From contig CAAGIU010000206.1 of the NCBI GenBank assembly GCA_900770015.1, forward strand, positions 1 through 26,498: a stretch of 26,498 nt of DNA. Direction: 5' to 3'. The notes under the pieces are model-generated. The model saw only the letters and a program-made list of their open reading frames with translations, had not been told where the DNA came from and ran no database searches. Shown piece by piece: positions 11,523 to 19,596 of this stretch. The DNA comes from an uncultured Oscillospiraceae bacterium (GTDB lineage: Bacteria > Bacillota_A > Clostridia > Oscillospirales > Oscillospiraceae). Position 1 is the stretch's first letter. Every line of letters starts with the position of its first letter. The position numbers and the translations under genes were made by a program.

Positions 11523-13148
11523 TTACTTAGCCAGGACGATGTCCTTCTTCATATAGGAGGTATCGCCGTTGACAACGGTATAGCTCTCCAGAAGAGCATT
11601 GTACCAGGTTTCCATATCTGCGCTCACAAGATCATTGGTGATCAGGTAATCGCGGTAGGTCTGGTCGGCGGTGCCGGAGAAGTACATAACGTGATAGCCA
11701 TAGGTGGTTTCCACGATGCCGGTATCACCAGCGGTACGGGAAGCATCGAAGCACCAGTCGTTGAACTCGGTGACCATCTGACCGGGGTAGATGTTCTCAT
11801 AAAGCCCGCCGTTGGCGTTGGAGCCGGTGTCGGTGGAACGCTCGTTGGCCAGAGCAGCAAAGCTGTCTTCGGTGGCATCGCCGTTCTTCCACTCATCCAG
11901 GATGCTCTCGGCGGATTCCTTGGCGGCTGCCTTGGCCTCATCGGTGTAGGTGCCGTCTTCGTTGGTCTCGCCGTCAAAGCTGACGAGAATGTGACGCACA
12001 TTGACCAGCTTTGTCTCATTCTTGTTCTCTCCGCAGAAGAAGACAACATAATAGGCGGTGACGGTCTCGGTCTCGTTGCCATCTTCGTCGGTGGAAGTGG
12101 TGCTGACGGGGATGACAGCCTTGTCACCTTCCTGACGGGAAGAGTCAGTGACCCACTCGGTGAGGTAAGTGTTGATGGAAGAATAGCGCTGGTCGTTATA
12201 CGCGGTGGAAGAGGCATCGGTGCCCTCGTTCACGGGCATGGCGGCGATGGCGGCATCCAGCTCCTCGACGGAGGTGATTTCCTCGTTCACCAGGGCGTTG
12301 GCGGCCTCCTCGGCAGCCTGAAGAGCGGCTGCGTTCTCAGCATCGGAATAGGTGGTGTTGCCGTCTTCATCTGTGGTACCACCGGTGAGGAACTTGGAAG
12401 GAGCAACATAATACTGATTGTAGCTGTAGGAAGAGTAAATTGTGGCGTTGGCGCTGTCGGCGTCACGGATTTGATCGTCGGTGTAGGTCAGAGCATCCTG
12501 ATGAGCGGTCTGGTAAGCGCTGGCAATCAGATTGCGCTCATAGTAGTCCAGATAGCTCTGCTTGGAGGTGCCGCTGCCGTACTGAGCCTTGATGAAGGCG
12601 TCGGCATTGGCATAGCCGTAGATGGAAGCATAGGCATCCAGATTGCCGGCGGTCAGCTCCAGCTGCTGCTGTTCTTCGGGAAGGGTGAAGCCCTCGGCCT
12701 TGGCTGCGTCCACCAGTGCATAGACGGCCTGTGCGGAAGAGATGGCCTGCTCAATGAAGCTGTCAGCCCAGGTCTCGCCGGTCTCCTCGTCAATGATCTG
12801 CTGATCCAGAGCCGTGGAGGTATCAATACCGTACAGGTATGCGTAGTCGCCGTAGGTGCTGTTGAAGTTGTTCAGGGCGTCCATGTAGTAATAGCTGAGC
12901 TCGGCATTGCTGATCTCGTGATCACCGACGGTGGCGGCGATGGTGTTCTTCTCATGAATGCCGCTGGAGGCAATGTAGTTCGCAATGCCGGTATAGACAG
13001 CAACTGCGATCATCACGATAAGAACGGCGACAAAGGCGATGGTGTAAATTTTGAGTTTCTTAGCTTCCTTCTGCTCCGCGATCTGACGCTCGGTCATCTT
13101 GGCGGAGGCGTTTTCACTGCGAAGCTTCTTTTTGCTGGATGCGCTCAT
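11523..13148 (-). CDS. Membrane-anchored parvulin-type peptidyl-prolyl isomerase (PrsA/SurA-like foldase)
   Basis: Likely extracytoplasmic folding factor for secreted or wall proteins. The 541-residue protein has a basic cytoplasmic tail, one membrane helix (about 34-59) and a large outside part: a SurA_N-like helical region, an acidic Asp/Glu/Thr/Ser-rich middle, and a PpiC domain at about 382-500 with the parvulin marks VRHILVSF, NGGLYENI and TYGYHVMYF. There is no lipobox cysteine, so it is a type II membrane protein and not a PrsA-style lipoprotein; it is also much longer than PrsA (about 290). I choose ATG at 13146-13148 (MSASSKKKLRS); an in-frame ATG six codons upstream is possible. Promoter at 13218-13246 and terminator at 11485-11514 make it monocistronic. 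Confidence 0.85.
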   Translation of the reverse strand: MSASSKKKLRSENASAKMTERQIAEQKEAKKLKIYTIAFVAVLIVMIAVAVYTGIANYIASSGIHEKNTIAATVGDHEISNAELSYYYMDALNNFNSTYGDYAYLYGIDTSTALDQQIIDEETGETWADSFIEQAISSAQAVYALVDAAKAEGFTLPEEQQQLELTAGNLDAYASIYGYANADAFIKAQYGSGTSKQSYLDYYERNLIASAYQTAHQDALTYTDDQIRDADSANATIYSSYSYNQYYVAPSKFLTGGTTDEDGNTTYSDAENAAALQAAEEAANALVNEEITSVEELDAAIAAMPVNEGTDASSTAYNDQRYSSINTYLTEWVTDSSRQEGDKAVIPVSTTSTDEDGNETETVTAYYVVFFCGENKNETKLVNVRHILVSFDGETNEDGTYTDEAKAAAKESAESILDEWKNGDATEDSFAALANERSTDTGSNANGGLYENIYPGQMVTEFNDWCFDASRTAGDTGIVETTYGYHVMYFSGTADQTYRDYLITNDLVSADMETWYNALLESYTVVNGDTSYMKKDIVLAK

Positions 13149-13217
13149 GAAATCATTTCCTCTCATTGTTCCTTGATCGTTTTCGTTTGCAATGTGGAAT
13201 TACAAACAAGCGAAAAT

Positions 13218-13246
13218 ATTATAAACTATTTTTCAAAATGATGCAA
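13218..13246 (-). promoter_or_regulatory. Sigma-A-type promoter of the foldase gene
   Basis: On the minus strand TTGCAT (13241-13246) and a perfect TATAAT (13218-13223) are 17 bases apart, about 70 bases before the start codon at 13148 and downstream of the terminator of the RNA gene. Confidence 0.85.
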
Positions 13247-13293
13247 GCATAATATTCAAAATACAGCAAAATTAACAATTTCGCTATTTTTAC

Positions 13294-13322
13294 AAAAAAA
13301 CATGGGGGCAAAAGCCCCCATG
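13294..13322 (-). terminator. Intrinsic terminator behind the 6S-like RNA
   Basis: A perfect 9-pair stem CATGGGGGC/GCCCCCATG (13314-13322 with 13301-13309, loop TTTT on the minus strand) is followed by T7 (13300-13294). It starts two bases after the closing arm of the structured RNA. Confidence 0.93.
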
Positions 13323-13324
13323 CA

Positions 13325-13514
13325 CCCGCTTCGGCCGCAGCGCGTCCAATTATGACCTGCACGAAATGGCAGGTGGGTTGCCGCTCACGGCTTTCTCTGC
13401 TCCCAACGTCCACCCATCGTCGAGGCGTGGGCGGGAGGTCTGCAATCCAGCCGGGAAGTCTAACATCCCGTTAAAAAAATGTGGGTCCAAAAGGACGCAC
13501 TCGCACCAAGCAGG
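13325..13514 (-). ncRNA. ssrS: Probable 6S RNA (RNA polymerase regulator)
   Basis: On the minus strand, 13514-13493 and 13347-13325 form a long closing helix of about 19 pairs: seven outer pairs, a one-base bulge, three pairs, a symmetric GCG/GCG internal loop and nine inner pairs. Arm to arm it measures 190 bases, the size of 6S RNA. On the 3' side of a large open middle sits a small hairpin (GCAGGT/ACCTGC on the plus strand at 13369-13374 and 13355-13360, eight-base loop) just before the closing helix, as in the central bubble of 6S, and an apical CTCCC/GGGAG arm fills the far end. A terminator follows. 6S RNA mimics an open promoter and binds sigma-A polymerase. Family assignment is from architecture, not alignment; another structured RNA is possible. 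Confidence 0.68.
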
Positions 13515-13521
13515 AAATGAT

Positions 13522-13806
13522 TTACCCTTCTTCGTCCTCTTCTTCGTAGAGAGAATCCATGATAAGCTCATAGACGGCCTGAAGCTCTTCCTCATCCTCA
13601 ATTGCACACAGGAGCGGCTCTCCGTCTTCTTCGATGGACTTCAGAATGCTGATCTCAAGGTCTGTGTCAGCCTCACCATTGTCTGCGGGAATGACCGCCA
13701 GATAGCTGACGCCGTTGTATTCAACTGTATTCAGAACTTCCAGTTCATATTCCGTTCCATCCTCATCCACAATGGTGATAAAGTCAGAACCATATTCGTC
13801 AGCCAT
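13522..13806 (-). CDS. DUF1292 (YrzB-like) small acidic protein
   Basis: A 94-residue, strongly acidic protein of the DUF1292 family, common in Firmicutes and of unknown function. The family pattern is seen in the N-terminal half (ITIVDEDGTEYELEVLNTVE, then YNGVSYLAVIPADN) and in the tail of Asp/Glu (SLYEEEDEEG). The start at 13804-13806 has a perfect GGAGGT site five bases upstream. The stop codon lies only seven bases before the structured RNA on the same strand, with no terminator or promoter between, so the two are probably on one primary transcript. Confidence 0.85.
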   Translation of the reverse strand: MADEYGSDFITIVDEDGTEYELEVLNTVEYNGVSYLAVIPADNGEADTDLEISILKSIEEDGEPLLCAIEDEEELQAVYELIMDSLYEEEDEEG

Positions 13807-13836
13807 AAAGGACCTCCCGGATTTATTGCTATTGGT

Positions 13837-13865
13837 ATTTTAACCTGACAGACGGATAAAATCAA
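13837..13865 (-). promoter_or_regulatory. Sigma-A-type promoter of the DUF1292-RNA unit
   Basis: TTGATT (13860-13865) and TAAAAT (13837-13842) on the minus strand are 17 bases apart, and the leader to the start codon is about 25 bases. The rest of the 333-base divergent gap (13866-14042) holds two copies of GTTGACG (13913-13919 region and 13936 region) but no clear further element. Confidence 0.75.
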
Positions 13866-14042
13866 TAGTGAATTTTGCACAAAGGAAAACCCTGCTTTTT
13901 CTCCCCGGACATTGTTGACGGAAAAAATGGGCTATGTTGACGTTCCCGACGGAAATTCGGAAGCAATCGGATCTCATTTTCATTATTTCCTCGAATTTAA
14001 TGGATAATTCATAAATTAGGTCTTTCGTTTTGGGCATCATTA

Positions 14043-14051
14043 TGCTATAAT
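14043..14051 (+). promoter_or_regulatory. Extended -10 promoter of the PBP operon
   Basis: TGC followed by a perfect TATAAT gives an extended -10 element; the -35 position (about 14023-14028, TTTCGT) is poor, as often seen with extended -10 promoters. The leader to ATG at 14140 would be about 80 bases. Confidence 0.75.
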
Positions 14052-14139
14052 CTTATGAAGGTTTATTGTGTAATATGCCTGCTGAATTCTGATTTCATAC
14101 CACACCCGCCACTGGGCCGGGGTTTCGGAGGTTTCAACT

Positions 14140-16959
14140 ATGTCAAACGATAAAAACAGAAGCAACAGGAGGAAAGCGCAGAAGGTTCGCCAGGAATGGA
14201 ATCCAAACTGGCTTGTGAAGCTGCTCTATATGCTGGGTTCAACACTTTGGTCTGCTGCAAAGATTGCTGTTGGTGCGGCTGCAACCGTTGCGTTGATCTG
14301 TATCATCAGCGCCGTTGTCTTCGTGGGAGCGTTGGCGGAATATCTTCAGAATGACATTTTGACGGAGGCAGCCAACTGGTCCTACGAGGACTACGACATC
14401 GAAAAGACCTCCTATGTCCATTATGTGGACAACGAAGGCAATATTCAGCTGCTTCAGCAGATTTATACCACCACGGACCGTCAGCCTGCCACCTGGGATG
14501 AGATTCCCCAGGCGCTGATCGATGCCACCGTTGCCATTGAGGACAAGCGCTTCTATGAGCACCAGGGTGTGGACTGGATCACAACCGTGAAGGCCTGCGC
14601 CAATATGTTCTTTGGCGGTGATTCCCAGTTCGGCGGCTCCACCATTACCCAGCAGCTGGTCAAAAATACCACAGATGAAAAGAGTATCACCGTGCAGCGT
14701 AAGGTCATGGAGATTTTCCGTGCGCAGATGCTGGAAAAGGAGTACGATAAGGATGTCATCATGAAGGAGTACCTGAACCGGATCTATCTGGGCAAGGGCT
14801 GCTATGGTGTCAAGTCCGCCGCTGCTGCCTATTTCGGCAAGGAGCTGCAGAGCCTTTCCGTCGCGGAATGTGCCAGCCTGATCAGCATCACCAATAACCC
14901 GTCCCTGTTTAATCCCTATTCCACCAGTGAATATCTGTATAAAGGGGAGATTCGTGACGGTGCCGGCAGAAACAAATACCGCCAGATGAATGTCCTCAAT
15001 GAGATGCTTAATCAGGGATATCTGACGCAGGAGGAGTACTACCAGGCAATCAACGAGCCGCTGGTCTTTAAGGACGGCATCGATGATGCGGACAGATGGG
15101 CTTCCTGCGACCACTGTACCTACAGCGGAACGGTTTCCACCTACGTCCAGCAGGGCGACCTGTATTTCTGCCCCCGGTGCGGCTCCCAGACCTCTGTAAG
15201 CCTGAATGCTTCCCGCCACGTTTACTCCTGGTTTGTGGACACAGTTATCCTGGATGTGGCAGCCGATCTGGCGGAAAGAGACGGTTTCCTTTGGGATGAC
15301 ATGGATCAGGCTTCCCGCAACTACTATCTGGAAAAGATTCAGAAGGGTGGTTACCACATTTATACCACTCTGGATATGGATGTCCAGAATCAGGTGGATG
15401 CCATCTATACGGATCTGAACAACATTCCCACCACACGAAGCGCCCAGCAGCTCCAGTCCGGCATTGTTGTCATCGATAATTCCACCGGCGATATTGTGGC
15501 ACTGGCGGGCGGCGTTGGTGAAAAGACGGATTTCTTTGCCTATAACAAGGCAACCCAGGCAAAGCTGCAGACCGGTTCTGCGGAAAAGCCTCTGTCTGTT
15601 TACGCTCCCGCTTTTGAAAAGGGCGGCATCAGTCCCGCCACGGTCATCAAGGACCTGCCCCTGACCTACGATGGCGGTGCATTCCCCAAGAACGACAGCC
15701 GTGTCTACGGCTACTCCAAGACAATTTTCCAGGGCGTTGTGTCTTCCATCAATGCCATTGCGGCCAATACCCTGAATCAGATCGGCACGGATTACAGCTT
15801 CAGTTTCGCAAAGTACAATTTCGGGCAGAACTATCTGGTTGACCGGTACGTGTCTGCCAGCGGCATGAATATGTCCGATATCGCGTTTGCTCCGCTGGCT
15901 CTGGGCGCACTGACTGTTGGCTCCACTGTCCGCGAGATGTCCGCTGCCTATGCCACCTTTGCCAACGACGGTATTTATCGGACGGCAAGAACCTACACCA
16001 AAGTTTATAACAGCGACGGCGAGATCGTTCTTGACAACGAGCAGGAGAGCCGGCAGATTCTCAGCGAAAAGACTGTCAACTATATGAACTACTGCCTGTA
16101 CAACGCGGCCAACTCCGGTACCGGTACGGCGGCGGTTTTCCCAGGACAGAACATTGCCGGCAAGACCGGCACCACCTCCAGTAACCGTGACCGCTGGTTC
16201 TGCGGCTATACCAAGTATTATACCGCAGCGGTCTGGTGCGGCTACAACCAGCCTGAGCAGATCAACCTCACCGGCAACTATGCAAACCCTGCAGCGCGCC
16301 TGTGGAAAATGGTCATGCAGCCCATCCACAACGGTCTTCCCACGGTGGGACTGTATAATGGCAACATGTTCCGCAACGTGGCAATCTGTCTGGATTCCGG
16401 TATGCAGGCGACGGCTGCCTGCCAGAGTGATCCCCGGGGCGGACGCGTGGTCTATGTGAACTGTTATCCGGAGGATGTTCCTTCCGGGGTCTGCACCAAG
16501 CATGTGCAGGTGGATTACTGCGTCACCGGCGGCGGTGTGGCTACGGAGTTCTGCCGCTTGTTTACGGATTCCATGGTGGAAACCCGCTCCCTTGTGAAGC
16601 TTACTCCGGATGAGGTCAATGAGATCCGCAACGCGCTGCGGGTGGGACTTGACGGCTCTTATGGCAATGACGGGTATGTTTACTATGTGGACAACTACGG
16701 GAATCCGCTGTCCTGGTTTGGCTTCAACGGTACAGCAAACAATTCTTCCGGTTCTCCCTACCTGAGCTGCCCGCTGCACACCCAGGAGTATTTCCAGAAT
16801 TATCTCCCGAATCAGGGCTTTGGCGATCAGTACGGAGATCAGTTCGGCGGAGACTATATTTACCCGGATGATTTTGATTACAATTACGGCGGAAACTACG
16901 GCGGTACCACGGATAATTACTACGGTGATTATTCCGGGAATGGTGATGTCTGGTTCTGA
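14140..16959 (+). CDS. Class A penicillin-binding protein (glycosyltransferase 51 plus transpeptidase)
   Basis: Bifunctional cell wall synthase of 939 residues. A basic cytoplasmic tail and one membrane helix (about 41-68) lead into a GT51 domain with the catalytic Glu in AIEDKRFYEHQGVDW (E134), then GGSTITQQLVKN and RIYLGKGCYGVKSAAAAYFG. The transpeptidase domain shows SAEK (S480, K483; SxxK), SIN (536-538; SxN) and KTGT (675-678). Between the two domains a four-cysteine insert (C323-x2-C326, C344-x2-C347) looks like a zinc ribbon. The region after the KTG box has the CxxH/Cys-rich pattern met in clostridial PBPs, and the last 50 residues are rich in Gly, Tyr and Asp. Start set by GGAGG seven bases upstream. 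First gene of a long plus-strand group. Confidence 0.95.
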   Translation: MSNDKNRSNRRKAQKVRQEWNPNWLVKLLYMLGSTLWSAAKIAVGAAATVALICIISAVVFVGALAEYLQNDILTEAANWSYEDYDIEKTSYVHYVDNEGNIQLLQQIYTTTDRQPATWDEIPQALIDATVAIEDKRFYEHQGVDWITTVKACANMFFGGDSQFGGSTITQQLVKNTTDEKSITVQRKVMEIFRAQMLEKEYDKDVIMKEYLNRIYLGKGCYGVKSAAAAYFGKELQSLSVAECASLISITNNPSLFNPYSTSEYLYKGEIRDGAGRNKYRQMNVLNEMLNQGYLTQEEYYQAINEPLVFKDGIDDADRWASCDHCTYSGTVSTYVQQGDLYFCPRCGSQTSVSLNASRHVYSWFVDTVILDVAADLAERDGFLWDDMDQASRNYYLEKIQKGGYHIYTTLDMDVQNQVDAIYTDLNNIPTTRSAQQLQSGIVVIDNSTGDIVALAGGVGEKTDFFAYNKATQAKLQTGSAEKPLSVYAPAFEKGGISPATVIKDLPLTYDGGAFPKNDSRVYGYSKTIFQGVVSSINAIAANTLNQIGTDYSFSFAKYNFGQNYLVDRYVSASGMNMSDIAFAPLALGALTVGSTVREMSAAYATFANDGIYRTARTYTKVYNSDGEIVLDNEQESRQILSEKTVNYMNYCLYNAANSGTGTAAVFPGQNIAGKTGTTSSNRDRWFCGYTKYYTAAVWCGYNQPEQINLTGNYANPAARLWKMVMQPIHNGLPTVGLYNGNMFRNVAICLDSGMQATAACQSDPRGGRVVYVNCYPEDVPSGVCTKHVQVDYCVTGGGVATEFCRLFTDSMVETRSLVKLTPDEVNEIRNALRVGLDGSYGNDGYVYYVDNYGNPLSWFGFNGTANNSSGSPYLSCPLHTQEYFQNYLPNQGFGDQYGDQFGGDYIYPDDFDYNYGGNYGGTTDNYYGDYSGNGDVWF

Positions 16960-16987
16960 TTATAGAAAGAAGTGAGGGAAAAGCCAA

Positions 16988-17854
16988 ATGCTGTGGATTT
17001 CCGATGAATGGAAGGACTATGAGGTTTTGGACACCTCGGACGGAGAACGACTGGAGCGTTGGGGAAAGTATATCCTGGTCCGGCCGGATCCCCAGGTGAT
17101 CTGGAGCACACCCCATACCGCTCCGGAGTGGAAGCGGTATGATGCGCGGTATATCCGCTCCAACACCGGCGGCGGACACTGGTCCGAGCATAAACTACCG
17201 GAACGCTGGCAGATTCGATACAAGGATTATCTGACCTTCAACGTAAAGCCCATGAACTTCAAACACACCGGCGTGTTCCCGGAGCAGGCAGCCAACTGGG
17301 ATTATATCCGGGAGAAGGTGGCTTCGGCCAATCGTCCGGTGCGTGTGCTGAATCTGTTTGCCTATTCCGGCGGAGCGACACTGGCTGCGGCTGCCGGCGG
17401 TGCGGAGGTATACCACGTGGATGCCTCCAAGGGCATGGTGGCCTGGGCGAAGGAGAATGCGGCGGCGTCTGGCCTGGCTGACCGTCCCGTCCACTGGATC
17501 GTGGATGACTGCGGGAAGTTTATCCAGCGGGAAATTCGTCGTGGCCGCCGGTATGACGGCATCATCATGGACCCACCCAGCTATGGCCGCGGTCCCAGCG
17601 GGGAAATCTGGAAAATGGAGACCAGCTTTTACCCCTTTCTGCAGGAGACCGCCAAGCTGCTGACGGACAATCCCTTGTTTGTAATCATCAATTCCTATAC
17701 CACGGGACTTGCTCCCTCTGCGGTTGCCTATGCTTCCGATGTCGTGTTCGGTTCCGGGTTTGGCGGCAGCACGGCGGCAGGGGAGCTGGGCCTTCCGGTG
17801 AAGGAATCCGGTTTGATACTGCCCTGCGGCGCCACCGGCAGATGGGAGCCCTGA
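16988..17854 (+). CDS. Class I SAM-dependent methyltransferase (RlmI/RlmK-like, probable RNA methylase)
   Basis: A 288-residue Rossmann-fold methyltransferase. The SAM-binding motif I is VLNLFAYSGG (120-129) followed by the acidic VYHVDAS, and the catalytic-type motif is DPPSYGRG (195-202). The segment FKHTGVFPEQAANWDYI before motif I matches the group annotated as 23S rRNA cytosine methyltransferases, though it lacks the N-terminal PUA domain of RlmI. The target is therefore inferred as RNA and not proven. The start has a GAGGGAAA site in the 28-base gap after the PBP gene, so it is likely cotranscribed with it. Confidence 0.85.
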   Translation: MLWISDEWKDYEVLDTSDGERLERWGKYILVRPDPQVIWSTPHTAPEWKRYDARYIRSNTGGGHWSEHKLPERWQIRYKDYLTFNVKPMNFKHTGVFPEQAANWDYIREKVASANRPVRVLNLFAYSGGATLAAAAGGAEVYHVDASKGMVAWAKENAAASGLADRPVHWIVDDCGKFIQREIRRGRRYDGIIMDPPSYGRGPSGEIWKMETSFYPFLQETAKLLTDNPLFVIINSYTTGLAPSAVAYASDVVFGSGFGGSTAAGELGLPVKESGLILPCGATGRWEP

Positions 17855-17865
17855 TGGAGGATACT

Positions 17866-18714
17866 ATGGAGACAATCATTTCAGCACAGGATCTGGCATT
17901 CCGCTATCCCGGCATCGATGACAGTCCGGGAGTAACGGTATTTGAGGATCTGGATTTTTCGGTGGAAGCAGGCAGCTTTGTGGCCATCCTGGGCACCAAT
18001 GGCTGCGGCAAATCCACCCTCGCCAAGCATTTTAATTCCATTCTTCTTCCCACGGGTGGCAAGGTCTATGTCTGCGGGCTGGACACCTCCGATCCTGACA
18101 GGCTCATGGCAGTCCGGCACAATGTGGGTATGGTATTTCAGAATCCCGACAACCAGATCGTTGCCAATGTGGTGGAGGAGGACGTGGCCTTTGGCCCTGA
18201 GAATCTGGGCGTTGCCAGTCCGGAAATCCGCCGCAGAGTCGACAAGGCGCTGAAGCAGGTGGGCATGTATGAATATCGGGAGCATGCCCCCCACCTTCTT
18301 TCCGGCGGCCAGAAGCAGAGAATCGCCATTGCGGGCGTCATTGCCATGGAACCCAAGTGCATTGTACTGGATGAACCAACAGCCATGCTGGACCCCAAGG
18401 GACGGCGGGATGTGATGCAGACCATCAAGCAGCTGAACCGGGAAAAGGGGATTACCATCGTTCTGATTACGCATCACATGGACGAAGCGGCCCAGGCTGA
18501 CCGGGTTGTGGTACTGAATAGGGGGAAGGTTGCTGCGGATGGAACGCCTGCGGAGGTTTTCTCCCAGGTGCAGCTGCTGCACGATATCGGTCTTGCGGCG
18601 CCGGACAGCGTGGAGCTGTGTTGGATGCTGAATCAGCAGGGCTATGAGCTTCCCCTGACAAAACTGGATGCAAAAGAATGCGCGCAGGCACTCTACGATT
18701 GGCTGGAGGCCTGA
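17866..18714 (+). CDS. ecfA1: ECF transporter ATPase EcfA1
   Basis: One of the two ATPases of a group II energy-coupling-factor module, which powers interchangeable substrate-binding S components for vitamins or metals. With ATG at 17866 (METIISAQDL) the protein has 282 residues; this start has GGAGG five bases before it and avoids overlap with the methyltransferase, while an in-frame ATG at 17842 would overlap it. Motifs are Walker A GTNGCGKST (43-51), Q-loop VFQNPDNQI, signature LLSGGQKQRIAIAG, Walker B CIVLDEPTAML and the switch histidine in LITHHMDE. It is followed 18 bases later by ecfA2. Confidence 0.95.
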   Translation: METIISAQDLAFRYPGIDDSPGVTVFEDLDFSVEAGSFVAILGTNGCGKSTLAKHFNSILLPTGGKVYVCGLDTSDPDRLMAVRHNVGMVFQNPDNQIVANVVEEDVAFGPENLGVASPEIRRRVDKALKQVGMYEYREHAPHLLSGGQKQRIAIAGVIAMEPKCIVLDEPTAMLDPKGRRDVMQTIKQLNREKGITIVLITHHMDEAAQADRVVVLNRGKVAADGTPAEVFSQVQLLHDIGLAAPDSVELCWMLNQQGYELPLTKLDAKECAQALYDWLEA

Positions 18715-18732
18715 CCCGTAGGAGGAATTGGA

Positions 18733-19596
18733 TTGGAACCTATTTTACAGGTTAAGGATTTGAGCTATGTCTATAGTAGCGGGACTCCCTTTGAGCACAA
18801 AGCACTGGACAATGTCAATTTTACACTCAATCGTGGCGAATTTGTCGGTATCATCGGCCATACCGGCTCCGGCAAGTCCACGCTGATGCAGCAGCTCAAT
18901 GGACTGCTGAAACCCACCTCCGGTCAGGTTCTGCTGGATGGCGTGGATATCTGGACGGATAAGAAGATCACCCGCCAGGCCCGCTTCCGGGTGGGGTTGG
19001 TATTCCAGTATCCGGAGTATCAGCTTTTTGAAGAGACGGTCTATAAGGATATCGCCTTTGGACCCAGGAATATGGGCCTCAGCGCGGAGGAAATCGACCG
19101 CCGTGTGCGGGAGGCCGCGGGGTTTGTCGGGCTGACGGACCGGCAGCTGGAAGCGTCCCCCTTTGACCTCTCCGGCGGACAAAAGCGCCGGGTGGCCATT
19201 GCCGGTGTCATTGCCATGGAACCGGAGGTCCTGATTCTCGATGAGCCCACTGCAGGCCTGGACCCGGTGGGCAGAGCAGGCATTCTTGCCAACATCGATA
19301 GCTACCGGAAAGCAAAAAACGCCACCATCATGATGGTCAGCCACTCCATGGAGGATGTTGCCAGAATGACCGACCGGCTTCTGGTGCTGTACGGTTCCAA
19401 GCTGGTCATGGATGGTACACCGGAAGAAGTATTTACCCATGCCCAGGAGCTGGTGGATATGGGTCTGAGCATCCCCCAGGTTACCCAGGTGTTTCTGCAT
19501 CTGAAGAAGATGGGGCTGGATATTGAAAATGTATACACCATGGAGCAGGCGGTTCGCGCACTGATCCGGCTGAAGGGAGGAAACTCCTGTGCTTAA
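18733..19596 (+). CDS. ecfA2: ECF transporter ATPase EcfA2
   Basis: Second ATPase of the module, paired with EcfA1 as a heterodimer. It has 287 residues and begins with a TTG codon at 18733, seven bases after a perfect GGAGG. Motifs are Walker A GHTGSGKST (42-50), Q-loop VFQYPEYQL, signature DLSGGQKRRVAIAG, Walker B VLILDEPTAGLDP and MMVSHSMED. The aromatic and acidic residues around the Q-loop differ from EcfA1 as expected for the A2 partner. The 3' end overlaps ecfT by eight bases. Confidence 0.95.
   Translation: MEPILQVKDLSYVYSSGTPFEHKALDNVNFTLNRGEFVGIIGHTGSGKSTLMQQLNGLLKPTSGQVLLDGVDIWTDKKITRQARFRVGLVFQYPEYQLFEETVYKDIAFGPRNMGLSAEEIDRRVREAAGFVGLTDRQLEASPFDLSGGQKRRVAIAGVIAMEPEVLILDEPTAGLDPVGRAGILANIDSYRKAKNATIMMVSHSMEDVARMTDRLLVLYGSKLVMDGTPEEVFTHAQELVDMGLSIPQVTQVFLHLKKMGLDIENVYTMEQAVRALIRLKGGNSCA

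Noticed and set aside
13905..13945. Two GTTGACG words as a possible tandem operator or second promoter
   Set aside because: Only the seven-base word recurs, spacing to any -10-like box is wrong, and neighbouring promoters are already clear.
13840..14040. Minus-strand frame of 66 codons in the DUF1292-PBP divergent gap
   Set aside because: No ribosome site, overlaps two promoter elements, and no recognisable protein features.
14239..16779. Long minus-strand open frame of 846 codons opposite the PBP gene
   Set aside because: Antisense shadow of a GC-rich real gene; the PBP has all catalytic motifs, while the shadow has none and no start signal.
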